Source of the DNA: Nemertoderma westbladi
Taxonomy: Eukaryota > Xenacoelomorpha > Nemertodermatida > Nemertodermatidae
Direction: 5' to 3'
NCBI GenBank assembly: GCA_032718475.1
Contig: JAUCBJ010005174.1
Location: 23,959 to 87,958 of the forward strand
Length of the DNA stretch: 64,000 nucleotides
Under the pieces are notes generated by a model. It had not been told where the DNA came from and made no database searches. It worked only from the letters and a program-made list of their open reading frames with translations. The translations under genes were made by a program, and so were the position numbers. Numbering within the stretch: position 1 is the stretch's first letter; the number at the start of each line of letters is the position of its first letter. Of the stretch, positions 20,271 to 30,980 are shown piece by piece.

Positions 20271-23200
20271 CTACTACTAGGATCGGCATGCTGCATTGCA
20301 GCTGCATTTTTAAGAATGCTGTGCCGGCTTGTCAACAAAATTGCACCGCCACAACTCCCTATCACCCATGACATTTGCTAGATCATCCGCATCTTTAAGG
20401 CCAGTGTCCTTTAAGATGCGTCTCAAGAAAGTCATGGGCTGTCCACCATGCTTATTCACTCCATGAGGCTGCCAAAGTACAAGATTATGCACTGGCTGGT
20501 CCTCACGGCGAAAGCAATGTCCTGCAAAGCGGAGGCGATTTTGTTCTAGTGTCAAGCTTGGGGGAACCAATGAGACACCTCCAATGTTATATAGTGTCTG
20601 GTTGGAGATGTGTGCATTGTACTTGACACAATGAACCCGGCGTAGCATTCTTGTGAATGTGCCATCCAGAGATTTGGTGTCCTCAGCAGTTAGAGCCCAG
20701 CATGGACTCCCATAGAGGAGTACTGGAACTACTGCTGCTCTAAATAATCGGACCTTAAGTTTCCGATTAATTCTCGGTGACTTCCAAATCCTGGAAAGCC
20801 TATTCAAGGCTGCCCATGCCTTTCCCTTACGTATTCGAAGGTCCTCACCTGACTTCCGGATCCATGATCCCAGGTAACAGAAGTCGTCCACATGCTCAAG
20901 CATACCATCCTTTGAGCTTATGCTCATCCGATCAGAGACTTGCTGAGGACTTTCAAAGTTAACTGTCAGAATTTTGGTCTTTCTGGAGTTAATAAAAAGA
21001 CCAACACTAGAAGCAGCATGTTCTAATGAGCTGAGGAGCCGTTGGGCTCCCTCTAATGATTCTGAGAGTACTCCTAAGTCATCAGCAAAGTCTAGATCAG
21101 TTAGGTACTTGGCAGGATTTCCTCGACTTCTGGAGCCAGTAGGTGGAGTTATCATCACCCCATCATCATTATGATGATCTAAGGACATGCGTAGAACATA
21201 GTCAACCACAATAATGAACAAGAATGGTGCAAGTGTGTCTCCTTGGAGGACGCCCCATAACACTTCAAATGGTTCTGTGTCACCGTCAACAGTAGACACA
21301 AATGTTGTCGAACCATCGTATACTGATCTGATTGCTGCAATAATTTCATCAGGAATCCCATATAATGAAAGTATGCTGAACATACGTGAGCGAGAGACTG
21401 AATCAAAGGCCTTGAAGAAGTCAACAAAGATAACAGCCAGATGCCTGTCTTTCTTTTTTGATAATTCTTCAATTATCCTTCTAAGTGCCAAAATGGGCTC
21501 CATGGTCCCACGACCTTTACGGAACCCATTCTGATTTCCACGGAGCAGTCTCTCAATGGGATCCCTGATGCGATTTAATAGAATCCTATTGTATAGCTTT
21601 GCAGCAATCGAGATCAATGAGATTCCCCGAAAAGAACCATAGAGTGTTAGGTTGCCCTTCTTGGGAACTGGCACCAACTTATTTGTTTTCATTTCTTGTG
21701 GGACTCTTGTTGTACGGTACATGTCTACTATGATGGGATAGATGAGCTTTAAACACTCAGGTATTTTAAAGACCTCAGGGGGAACACCATCTACTCCACT
21801 GGCACGATTGGTCTTAATGCTCTTTGCAGCAGCCTTCACTTCTGCAAAGGAGATATCGCCAATGGGAATATCTGGGAGTACAGACTCAGACACCTTTACT
21901 TCTATAAAGTTATCAGGCAATACCCTGTCATTATTGAGGAGCTTTTCAAAGTGGGCTTTCCAACCATTGAGGCGATCGGCTGGTGATTCAGCCTTAACCT
22001 TGGTGGTTGGTTGGCTTTTCCGCCCAGTAAGCAGATTGATCGATTTCCATGCCTGGGATGATTGCCTGCTGTCGTCAGCATCATTGATGGCATCAACCTG
22101 TTGGTTTATTAGCTCCTGTAGATTAACAGAGTACTGCCTGTTCAGGGACCTAGATGCAGCCTTAACTGCATTCTTGGCCGCTGTAGTCTGTTTGAGTCGG
22201 GACTCTTTCTGCGCCTTATGAAGGTCATTTCGGCACTTTTGAATTTTGTTGTCAGTCCAGGGGGCCCTTTTCCTGTTTCGAGGGTATACAGGAACTGTTT
22301 CTGCAGCTGCTAACTTAACTGCTTCTGTAAAGGCAGTATAGCCCTCACAGTGATCTGCCGCCTCAGAGGCAAGAGCCTCATACCTGTTGCTCAGCTGTAG
22401 TGTGAAGCTGGATCTCACACTTGGCTGTTGCAACAGAGAGGACCAGTCATGCCGCGGCAAGGCAGATTTCGTTGTTCTGCTAGCACGCAGACTAAGTCTT
22501 ACCTTGGCCACAATAAGGCGGTGATCACTGGAGAAGGGTCGAAGTGTAAATGCATTACAGTCTTGTATAGAGCTCCTGTATTTCCTACGAAACAGAATAT
22601 GGTCTATCTGGGACTTGTGACCACTGGGTCCACTATGAGTCCATAGCTTTCCAGTTCGCTTCTTGAACTGGGTTCCAGCCGAAAACAATCCATTTCCAGA
22701 GATAAAATCCTGAAGATGGACAGAATTTCGGTTAACACTATTGCTATAGACCCAGGGCGATGTAGGTGATTGATGCAGACTTGCATTAAAGTCTCCCAGG
22801 AATGTTAAGAATGCATGCTGATCCACTCCATCAGTAGCTGCTTGTAGATTGTGGTAGAAATTTTCCACCTCCTCTACAGGGGCAACACTAGTTGGTGAGT
22901 AGCACACAATCAGAACCACCTTAGGAAACTTCTTAGCCAGTCTTCCAGAACATGAGAAGTGGCAACGGATGATGCGGTTAGAGATTTGGTCTATTTTGTC
23001 CAATGCTGCATGTGCAGTTGGATTCATCAATAGACCAATTCCACCATTGCCACTATCATCTGCTGACGCAAGGGCGAGTCGCCAACCGCCCCCCATGTCC
23101 TTAATCAGAACCTCATCAGTCTGTCCAGTCTGCATTCGGTGCTCTTGAACACCCACTGCGCTAAGAGAGAGCTTATCTGCCAAGGCAGTCAGCTCACCTT

Positions 23201-24033
23201 GTCGCATTGGGGACCCGAGTGTTAGGGTGTTTACTGAGGCTAGTCTAGTGACTTGCCTCAGATTCACCAATGGCTTTGTTGGTCGGGGTGGAACATGAGA
23301 GTAGCCTCCAACTCCAGAATCCCTCTCCCCATCACAATCTGGCCTCCCTGGTGACCCAGGGTTTGGGCCAGAAAGGTCATCAGGAAAGGGACTCAAAGAA
23401 TTGTTGACTGCTCTCTCTCCAGTAGGGGGTGAGACAGGCAGCCGGTCAGGAGTTAACTGACGCCTGTGAGGCCGATTGTGTCCGGTAATTCCACTGGCCT
23501 CTAGTGGCCGGACCTCCGCATTGCTAATGTAATCCATAGTGGGGGTTGGGGGGTGCTTTTTTGCCGAGTCAGCTCTCGGGGCAAATACCACACCCTGGTT
23601 TGCCATTCCACAGGGTGGGTGTCGCAATGGAGTCAGATATGAGGCCCATCACCCATATCTACTCTGGCGCACATGACCCACCATTGGCTGTTGCAGCTCA
23701 TCTGCTGGGTCATGCCCTGTACCCTTGCTGCCAGGCGCAGGTCGCAGTGAAGTGCTCTCAGAGTGGACATGAGAACACTCTACTCCTGACCAGCCATTGG
23801 TAGATCACCATCTGCCTGGTCAGGCCATATACCCCTGCAGCCAAGTATATGGGTCCTTAATCCAGGACCAAGGGCGTCCTTATCCCAGAACGAAGGGGGT
23901 CCTAGTTACAGGACCAGATTTGCCCTAGTAAAAGGGGTCTATGCAGCTACAGGTGGCACCTCCTTTATGCTGCATGGAGATGGCAAGTTTTCTTGATCAA
24001 TGACCTAGAATACCTGACCTGACCTGGTTACAC
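20271..24033 (-). mobile_element. Full-length LINE (family 1), apparently intact
   Basis: Inserted in the BEL LTR between 9-bp duplications CAGAGGTTA (20262-20270 and 24034-24042); the LTR sequence resumes on the far side. The 3' end is the short TAG-repeat tail (CTACTACTAG on the plus strand). The 5' leader extends about 90 bp beyond the start of the copy at 6475. A single long ORF with no interruption makes it the only candidate autonomous element in the window. Confidence 0.92.
20310..23606 (-). CDS. LINE endonuclease/reverse transcriptase, intact
   Basis: One open frame of 1098 codons from ATG 23606 (a second ATG at 23537 matches the start used in the 6879 copy). It copies its own RNA into genomic DNA by target-primed reverse transcription. 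In order: Pro-rich leader (to ~120); APE-type endonuclease with GVQEHRMQ, FLGDFNASL and FSSDHRLIVAK (to ~400); a Lys/Gln-rich linker with NRKRAPWTD; RT core with LVPVPKKGN, FRGISLISIAAKLYNR, QNGFRKGRGTME, VDFFKAFDSV, GVLQGDTLAPFLF and catalytic DFADDL; then YLGSWI and RLRFAGHCFRR typical of this RT group. There is no ORF1. All expected motifs are present, so activity is plausible. The insertion post-dates the BEL element. Confidence 0.93.
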   Translation of the reverse strand: MANQGVVFAPRADSAKKHPPTPTMDYISNAEVRPLEASGITGHNRPHRRQLTPDRLPVSPPTGERAVNNSLSPFPDDLSGPNPGSPGRPDCDGERDSGVGGYSHVPPRPTKPLVNLRQVTRLASVNTLTLGSPMRQGELTALADKLSLSAVGVQEHRMQTGQTDEVLIKDMGGGWRLALASADDSGNGGIGLLMNPTAHAALDKIDQISNRIIRCHFSCSGRLAKKFPKVVLIVCYSPTSVAPVEEVENFYHNLQAATDGVDQHAFLTFLGDFNASLHQSPTSPWVYSNSVNRNSVHLQDFISGNGLFSAGTQFKKRTGKLWTHSGPSGHKSQIDHILFRRKYRSSIQDCNAFTLRPFSSDHRLIVAKVRLSLRASRTTKSALPRHDWSSLLQQPSVRSSFTLQLSNRYEALASEAADHCEGYTAFTEAVKLAAAETVPVYPRNRKRAPWTDNKIQKCRNDLHKAQKESRLKQTTAAKNAVKAASRSLNRQYSVNLQELINQQVDAINDADDSRQSSQAWKSINLLTGRKSQPTTKVKAESPADRLNGWKAHFEKLLNNDRVLPDNFIEVKVSESVLPDIPIGDISFAEVKAAAKSIKTNRASGVDGVPPEVFKIPECLKLIYPIIVDMYRTTRVPQEMKTNKLVPVPKKGNLTLYGSFRGISLISIAAKLYNRILLNRIRDPIERLLRGNQNGFRKGRGTMEPILALRRIIEELSKKKDRHLAVIFVDFFKAFDSVSRSRMFSILSLYGIPDEIIAAIRSVYDGSTTFVSTVDGDTEPFEVLWGVLQGDTLAPFLFIIVVDYVLRMSLDHHNDDGVMITPPTGSRSRGNPAKYLTDLDFADDLGVLSESLEGAQRLLSSLEHAASSVGLFINSRKTKILTVNFESPQQVSDRMSISSKDGMLEHVDDFCYLGSWIRKSGEDLRIRKGKAWAALNRLSRIWKSPRINRKLKVRLFRAAVVPVLLYGSPCWALTAEDTKSLDGTFTRMLRRVHCVKYNAHISNQTLYNIGGVSLVPPSLTLEQNRLRFAGHCFRREDQPVHNLVLWQPHGVNKHGGQPMTFLRRILKDTGLKDADDLANVMGDRELWRCNFVDKPAQHS

Positions 24034-24516
24034 CAGAGGTTACACCTCCGGGGAGAAGGAAAGTAACAGCAGTGGGGGGGGGGGGGAACACTCCCACAGT
24101 AGAAAAGGCGAGAATTAGGTTGTCGGCCAATGGGGGGAGAGCAGGGCATCAGCTGAGTAACATGGCCAAAGGTAGTGTAGTATATTACCGGTTGGTGTTA
24201 TATCATTCAGTTAGTTATCTCAGTCAGTACAGTTAGGGCAGAATGGTGACTTTTATTACCGTCGTCGCCACCATCACAAATTAGCCTACAGTACCTGTTG
24301 ATTTACTTATACATCTATTATTCATGCTTTCTGCTTTACTCTATCATATTATACATATATATATTAACAATAACGAACTCTTTCATACACGGCGGGGATG
24401 CGTAAATAAAACAACCGGTCGGGATTCTCGGATCCCGTCACAGTAATAAAAGTACCAATACGAGTAATAAAATACCAACTATCCAAACTGTGACTGCCAG
24501 CCACGAGAGAGTAAAG

Positions 24517-27500
24517 ATGAGCCAAGAGGTAGAAAGGACACTGCCGCGGACCCCGGACAACAACCTAATGATCCGCGAGGCCTCGACGAGACGGAATCGA
24601 CCCACGAGGCCGGATTCGCCGACGACAGACGATCCGGCAATCCAAGCGGAGGGGGGCCGTCTACAACAAGGACGAGAGGACGAGTCGAGAGAAGGGAGAG
24701 AAGAGTTGACGCACGACGGCGGTCGACGTACCGATGTCGCCAGCCAGCCACAGGCCGAGGGCGACGACGGCCCAACGGAACGGCAACGGTGGAGCCGCCG
24801 GTACAACGCCGGACACGGAGATAAAGAGGGGATGTCGGCGACGAGGACGTCGGAGTTAGTGACCGGCTCTGATGGGCCTACAATGCGACGAGGAGGCAGA
24901 TAAAGGAAGCTAAGGAGGGAGAAAAGTTGGACCAGGTGAAGCTAGAGAAGCGTCTAGGTGAGTCGAATAAACTTTTTAACTATCTAGTTCGCTTTGGGCA
25001 AGGAGAGTTGGCGGGTGAAAGAGCGAGAGAGACTGCCACCGAACTGTTTGAACTGTGGGAATGTAGGGGTATGGGGCCTGGTGTAGTGTACATAGGGCCC
25101 TACTTAGTGGATGCCCGGGGAGTTAAGTTAGTGGGTTGGTCAGATCCGCACGAGGGCGAATCCGAGGTTAACTCCGAGGATTCGGTCTCGTCGGTCAGCA
25201 AGAACCCCGGAAAGCGGGGGAAAGTTAGTAGGACAGGGGGGCGACGGGAGTCCGTTGCAACCGATAAGTCTGCTACATCTTCCGCAAAATTAAGATGGGT
25301 GCGGGAGATAAATCTGGCGTGTCGATTGAAAATTGCGGCGCTAGACCAGAAAGAGTTCGAGAGGCGACTGAGTGAGGAAACCGCGTTGTTGGAGAGAGAA
25401 AGAGAGTTGGCAAGGGAGTGTAGAGAGAAAGCCAATGAGCGTAGAGAGTGGGAGATGAGAGTAGAGAACGAGCCGGTGAGGTGGCTTGAGAGGGTTGCGA
25501 GAGAGGCAGAGTTGGCCGAGCAAAGTTTACGAGAGGACAGAGAGAGAGAGATAGAGGCCAATCGTGTGCGGGATAATTTGCATGCCCGCCTAAGGGGGCT
25601 TATGCAATATCAAGCCAAACAGAAACGCCGACTAGAACTGGCGCAGTTGGGACTATCAGAGAGTGAGGCTGGCTCGGGTAGTGTTTACGAGGAGCCAGAA
25701 GTAGTGAAACGTTTGTTAATACCCCACTTACAAGCACCGGGCGAAAGAACCAGAACTGGTGTAGCCGTATGGGCGGGGGGGGGGGGGGGGGGTAATAATA
25801 ATACGTTAGAAGTAATTAATATTAATAGTACCGTAGTAGATAACCCTAATCAAACTTTTATTACAGGAAATAGCATTTTACCCGGTAATTTAAATACAAA
25901 TTTAAATCCAAATAATAATTTAAACCCAAATATTCAAAATAATCCGAATAGTATTAATTCAAATATTCCAAATAATTCGAATAATATTTTAAATTTAGAA
26001 AATAATAATAATTCTAATTTAAATAATTTAAATAATAATATTGATAACGGGGCTATTAATACTAATGTAGGATACACAGATGGTCCGGCCAACGGTAGCC
26101 TGCAAGGCAACGCAGTTAGTGCGCAGAGAGTAGCGGGGGCGAGAGACCCCAACGGGGGCCTGCAAGGCCACGTAGTTAGGCAGGGAGCGTCGGGCGTGAG
26201 TCAACCCGACGGGGGCCTGCCAGGCCACGCAGTAGTAGAGAGAGAGGCGGGGGTGAATAAATCCAGCCGCAGTAGATACAGTGCGTCGACTAGAGAGGGG
26301 TGTAGAAGTGAAATTAGAGCTAGTGAAGTAAGATGTGGCGAGTGGGGGGGGGGGCTACGTACGCCCCACCACGAAATTAGTGGCGAGAGAGGGGGGGCAG
26401 AGAATGCCCCGCAAGGGGGGCGTAGAAGTGAAGTAAGAGATAGTGAAGTAAGAAGTAGCGGGTGGGGGGGGGGGGCTACGGGCACCCCACCATGAGAGAT
26501 TAGTAGCGAGAGGGGGGGGGGGGGGGGGGGGGCAGAGAATGTCCCACAGGCGTCGGCGAATAATGCACGGGACAAGTTAGGTGGACCGCGGCACCCGACG
26601 ACGGAGAATAGTAGGGGGATGATGAGTATCCCCAGGAGGGTCCAGCCGGACAGAGTAGAGTCAGATGTTAGCGCCGAGCGCCGAATGGGCGAGCGACAAG
26701 ACGTCGAGCCCAGTCAGAAGAGAGAAGAAGATTAGTAGAGTTGAACCGAGAGGTCGAAGATAGAAGAAGATTAGTAGAGTTTAACCGAGAGGTCGAAGAA
26801 AGAAGGAGAATAGTAGAGTTTAACCGGGAGGTCGAAGAGAGAAGAAGTAAAGATAATAGAAGAGTCGTTGCTAGGAGCAACCGGAGAGCAAGGATGAATA
26901 GCGAGCCGTCGGTAGTAGAGATGGAGTTAGGGAGTCAGTGGGGTCGAACTTCGGGAGATTGCCGTCGCCCCGGAGAAACGCACCGCACGCCAGGAGAGGG
27001 GTACAGAGTGTACCGATACGAAGACGAGAATAGAAGAGGGGATCAAAAAGAAACTTCCCGACGGGATATAGCTGCCGATCGAGAGTACGGTAGTCGCGGG
27101 GAGATTCGAGAGAATTGAACTTCGGTTCGGAAAGGCACATGCAGACTGCAGGACATACTGTAGGCCTTACTGCACATACTATTGTAGGCCATGCTGGGAG
27201 AGATAGTGTAGGCGATAGGGTAGCGCGGACAACGGGATTAAACCCGGACGTTGCGGAGTACATACCGGTAGGTAGGCAAGAAATGGATAGGCCTATATCG
27301 GTACCGGCACAGCAGCATGACTATAATATCCAGGGATATAACATATATCCAGGGGAAGGGAGAGTTATTGCAGATAGATGTATGGGCCACAATATATTAA
27401 CATCAACCCCAGTACCAAACTTACCAGTGGGGGGGGGGGGGGGGGGACAGGGTGACATTCCCCCATTACAATATCAACAATATACTCGAACAGCAATGAG

Positions 27501-28567
27501 AACATCGAACCCCTGGACGAGAACAGGTCGTGCGACACGGAAATATGGAGGGGGCCTCTACCCCCAATGATATATCCGACGCAACAAAGAAAGTCAACAG
27601 ATAGGACGGCGGACCGCGCCCAACGGGAGAATCTGTACAGCATCCATCGAACCCATTGGAAGCACAGGCGATGGGAATGGATACACTAATCAATGCATTA
27701 AAGACCAGGATCGAGTTACCACCATTCAAGCCATTTAAATTCGACTGAAGTAGGCCATAAGAATACCTGCAATTTCGGCGCATGTACAGTAATGAGATAT
27801 TAAGTAAGAACTTGACGCAGGCGGAGTGCCTAAAATATCTACAGGTGTATACAGGAGGCCCAGCATACGACATCGTGAGGCAGTACCAGGGCATCGAGGG
27901 CAGCTTCACGACTGCATGGCGGGCGCTAGACAGGGAATATGGACACCCAGCCAAGATCATCCGGCAAACCCTGAGAGGTATAACATCGGGTGGCCTACAG
28001 GATAACCCCGTTAGCATAAAGACGTTTGCGAACAAAGTCGAGAAGGTGTTAATCGTGTTAAAGATGCTAGACTTGCCATACGAACTCAACGCATCTAATA
28101 ACATCACCACGATAGCGCAGTCACTGCCGATCTGGCTGCAGAGCAAGTGGAGGAAGATCGCCTTCTCCACTTGGGAGAGGAAAGGTGCGGAGCCAGGGCT
28201 AGAGGAAATGTCAAACTTCCTCAACTACGAAGCCGAGTTGATCACAGACCCAGTCTATAGTGAGGATAGTTTGGGGAAGGTGCCAAAGACCGAATACAAC
28301 AGGCCTAGACCCGAACATAATCCGACAGATCCATTCTCAAGAGTAAGACAGTCGCTACCACACGTGGCCACACAGGGGGCTACAAGCCCACAGTTAGCTG
28401 GGAGTAGGGCCACACCATGGCAGGGACAGAAAGAAAATAACACCACAAATAAACACAATCCCAACATACCCAGTAGGCTGAGTCTATATAACCAAAACAC
28501 TAAATCGGTAGATGTAAACCTACGCGTGATACGTGAAGGACTATACACTATACAGGGAACGCTATAA
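24517..28567 (+). pseudogene. BEL element 1 gag region, broken
   Basis: Gag-like coding runs from ATG 24517 (MSQEVERTLPRTPDNN), aligned with the start of element 2 at 30981. Visible parts: acidic/Arg-rich leader; a domain with LVRFGQGEL and VYIGPYLVDARGVKLVGW (near 24990-25140); a long charged Glu/Arg coiled stretch; an Asn-rich low-complexity tract (25795-26050); short repeats ending GLQGHVV; and a DUF1759-type gag domain around 27780-28200 (QAECLKYLQVYTGGPAYDIV, LDREYGHPAKIIRQTLRG). Frames change near 24860, at G-runs around 26340-26530, near 26700 and near 27740. Poly-G runs in coding sequence make the exact frame uncertain. Confidence 0.8.
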
Positions 28568-28635
28568 CCCAGGATTCGTTGCCCAAACAAGATCATATAG
28601 CCTACACAGACGCAAACGGACTATGTCATTGATGT

Positions 28636-29724
28636 GTGGTAGAAGGACACAGATCCGGAGAGTGTAGAGAAATAGCAGACAACGAGACTGGAGGCCAAAC
28701 AATGGCAACAAGCACGACAGTGGCAAGAAAGAAGAGAAAAGTACTACTCGGGTTAGTACCAGTGAAGATATCAGGAAAGGGCAGTCGATCAGTAACGACA
28801 TTAATGCTGGTCGACAGCGGAGCAGCCTTCACGCTGGTGGAGAACTGGGTGGCCAAAGAGATAGGGCTAAAGACGAGGCTGAATAGAATGGTGGTAACTA
28901 CCGTCTCAAGTAAGGATGAGGTCCTGGAGATGAGGACGGGGCGGTGCAGGATATCAGCAATTGCACCAGGATGCGAGTATGGGGCAACCATCAACCCCAT
29001 CCAGGTGATAGAATCGATAAATATCAACGCCAGGCGACCAACTAATATTGAAGTCGAACAATATAGATTCCTGGACGGTATCAATTTCTCAATAACAAAG
29101 GTGGACGTTAGGAAGGTATCCGTTATAGTAGGAATGGTCTGCCCGACGGTCCACGAGAGAAGTAAGACGGTCTTCGGCGAAGACAGACAGTGGGATCCGA
29201 CGGCGATCATCACGCCGTTCGGATGGACGCTTAGCGGCCCAATTAAAACCAAGATTCCATCCAGGGTGACGGAGACATCAGGGTGCATGTTACCAGGCAC
29301 CGTAGACGTTGAGGACGAAGAGGAGAAACAGGAGACAGTAGATAAACCAGACGGGGAAGTAATAGTACAAGAGTGGGCGGAGGAGAATGGATTTCCCAGC
29401 AAGTATCGGTATGGGGATGGAGAGGAGCGGACGGCGAGATGTCCGGAGGACAACCCGGAGGAGTGTCCGGTGGAGTGTCAGGAGGACAATAGTCTGGAGG
29501 AGTGTCCGGAGGAGTGTCCAGAAGAGTTTCCGGAAGAGACGCCGGTCCGGTTGAGAGGCATACCGACAAGGGGGAAGTCGAGAAGGAAGACAGGATGGAA
29601 AGGGATAGGACTACTATTAATTGTACGTTCTGTTTTGTCTGTTCTTTCACTTTCTTTTCATTCTGCCGCCGGGAGACAACAAGGTGGGAGGTGGCATTTT
29701 GATGCCAAGAGACGAGGAAATTAA
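28636..29724 (+). pseudogene. BEL element 1 protease plus novel acidic segment
   Basis: The first part matches the BEL aspartic protease of element 2: LMLVDSGAAFTLVENW (Asp-Ser-Gly active site), then MRTGRCRISAIAPGCEYG, HERSKTVFGEDRQW and FGWTLSGPIK. The zinc knuckle seen in element 2 has decayed. From about 29320 the frame departs from element 2 and encodes a Glu/Cys/Pro-rich repeat (EECPEECPEEFPEE-type) and a hydrophobic stretch, with no RT or integrase. The next piece (29700-29881) is a short remnant just before the shared 3' untranslated region. This is a defective, deletion-derived element; the acidic segment has no recognised function. Confidence 0.75.
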
Positions 29725-29881
29725 GAAGGCGGCGGAGAGACCCGATTTTAGGGTGACGGAAGAGGGAGAACCAATTCCTGGTCAGTTGGAATTGGCGAAG
29801 AAGGTGTGGCAAAGAGTAAGAGGACGTATAGGAGGGCAGTGGGAGAGTGCTTACTGGAAGAAGGGGCACCTTAGAGTTTAG

Positions 29882-30412
29882 TCGTCCAATGTTTTGGACT
29901 GAGGGGGGTGGGAATGAGGGCGACACGCCCTTCCCACCCACAAATATTTATTTAAATAAAAATAATTAAATAATTAAATAAGAAAGTTATAAGAGTTAGT
30001 AAGTAGAAAGTTAGAAGAGTAGTTAGTAAAAGTCAGAAAGTAAATATTAAGTAGTAGTTAGTAGAAGTAAGTTAGTTAGAAAGTTAGTAAGAGGTTAGAA
30101 GGCGGCAAGGTATAGGGAGTGTGGTATATAGACATACCACGGGAGTAGGAGGGTACGTAGTACCGGGAGGAGTTAGAAGTTGGCGGGTAAGGGAGTGTGG
30201 CATATGACATGCCACGAGTAGTAGCAGAGGGGTTGTGGGCACCGTAAGCGCCACGTAGAAAGTAGCAGTATAGTGGTTGTGGGCACCGCAAGCGCCACGT
30301 AGACGGAAGTAGTAGTAGAGTGGTTGTGGGCACCGCAAGGGCCACGTAGATGGAGGTGGTAAGCAGAGTGGTTGTGGGCACCCCAAGCGCCACGTAGATA
30401 GAGTTAGTAGAG
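29882..30412 (+). repeat. BEL element 1, 3' noncoding hairpin repeats
   Basis: Begins with the same block as element 2 (TTTAGTCGTCCAA, TTTTGGACTGAGGGGGGTGGG). It continues as TTAG-rich repeats and at least four copies of a ~35-60 bp unit containing GTGGTTGTGGGCACC..GCCACGTAGA (30225-30400). Hairpin words include GTGTGGCATATGACATGCCAC and GGTACGTAGTACC. Confidence 0.7.
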
Positions 30413-30939
30413 TGTTAGCTTATTCAATTCCGCTAACACCCCACAAAGTAAGCCATTAAGCAATATTGGGAGCACGAGGTTGATTACCCAACCTCGTGTC
30501 ACCCCAACAAAGTGGGAAGGAGAAACACACAATAGGGGTCAGGGGCCACACCCCTGACAGAGAGAGAACAGAAGGATTGAGGGGAAACACTCCAAAGGGC
30601 GCCAACAGGGATATTAGCCAATGGGGGGAAGGCACCGGCTAGGTGAAGTAATAAGGCCAAACCGTGCAATATATATTATTAGGTATCATGTTACTGTAAT
30701 CAGTTATCTCATTGTATTAGTCGGTTAGCTAGGGTAGAGCGGAGACTTCTAAGACCGTCCTCGCCTACCACCATTTTATCTGTACATACCATTTATCCAT
30801 TTATACTATATCCATTGCATTATACATATATCGGAGAATCAATAACACCAGAACTCTTAGACTCTTTTCACATTCACACGGCGGGGACGCATACTTATAA
30901 TAACCGCGGATAAACCGGGATCCTCCTTGGATCCCATCA
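30413..30939 (+). repeat. BEL element 2, 5' LTR (possibly shared with element 1)
   Basis: An LTR of about 527 bp from TGTTAGCTTATTCAATTCCG to GGATCCCATCA, directly followed by TGGTCTTAGAACTCC, a plausible tRNA primer site. It sits exactly where a 3' LTR of element 1 would be expected, so it could serve both elements in an LTR-body-LTR-body arrangement. No LTR was found at the far (39.8 kb) end. Confidence 0.75.
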
Positions 30940-30980
30940 TGGTCTTAGAACTCCAGCCAGCTACCGATCTAAAGTAAAAG

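Larger units (their letters stand above)
20106..24442 (+). repeat. BEL element 1, 5' LTR (split by a LINE)
   Basis: The LTR starts TGTGAGCGTATTCAATTCCG and ends GGATCCCGTCACA; without the LINE it is about 570 bp. It matches the second LTR (30413-30939) along its length, including AAGCAATATTGGG, the hairpin GAGGTTGAT..ATCAACCTC and GCCAATGGGGGG. The identity is only moderate, so the two LTRs are not a recent pair from one insertion. The LINE occupies 20271-24033. No matching 3' LTR of the same subtype was found. Confidence 0.75.

Noticed and set aside
24438-24806. Minus-strand frames rich in Ser/Arg/Pro opposite BEL gag
   Set aside because: Antisense shadows of the gag frame; not conserved as proteins between the two BEL elements.
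29577-29724. Envelope-like hydrophobic segment in BEL element 1
   Set aside because: A single short hydrophobic stretch without signal peptide, cysteine framework or fusion motif; not enough to call an env gene.
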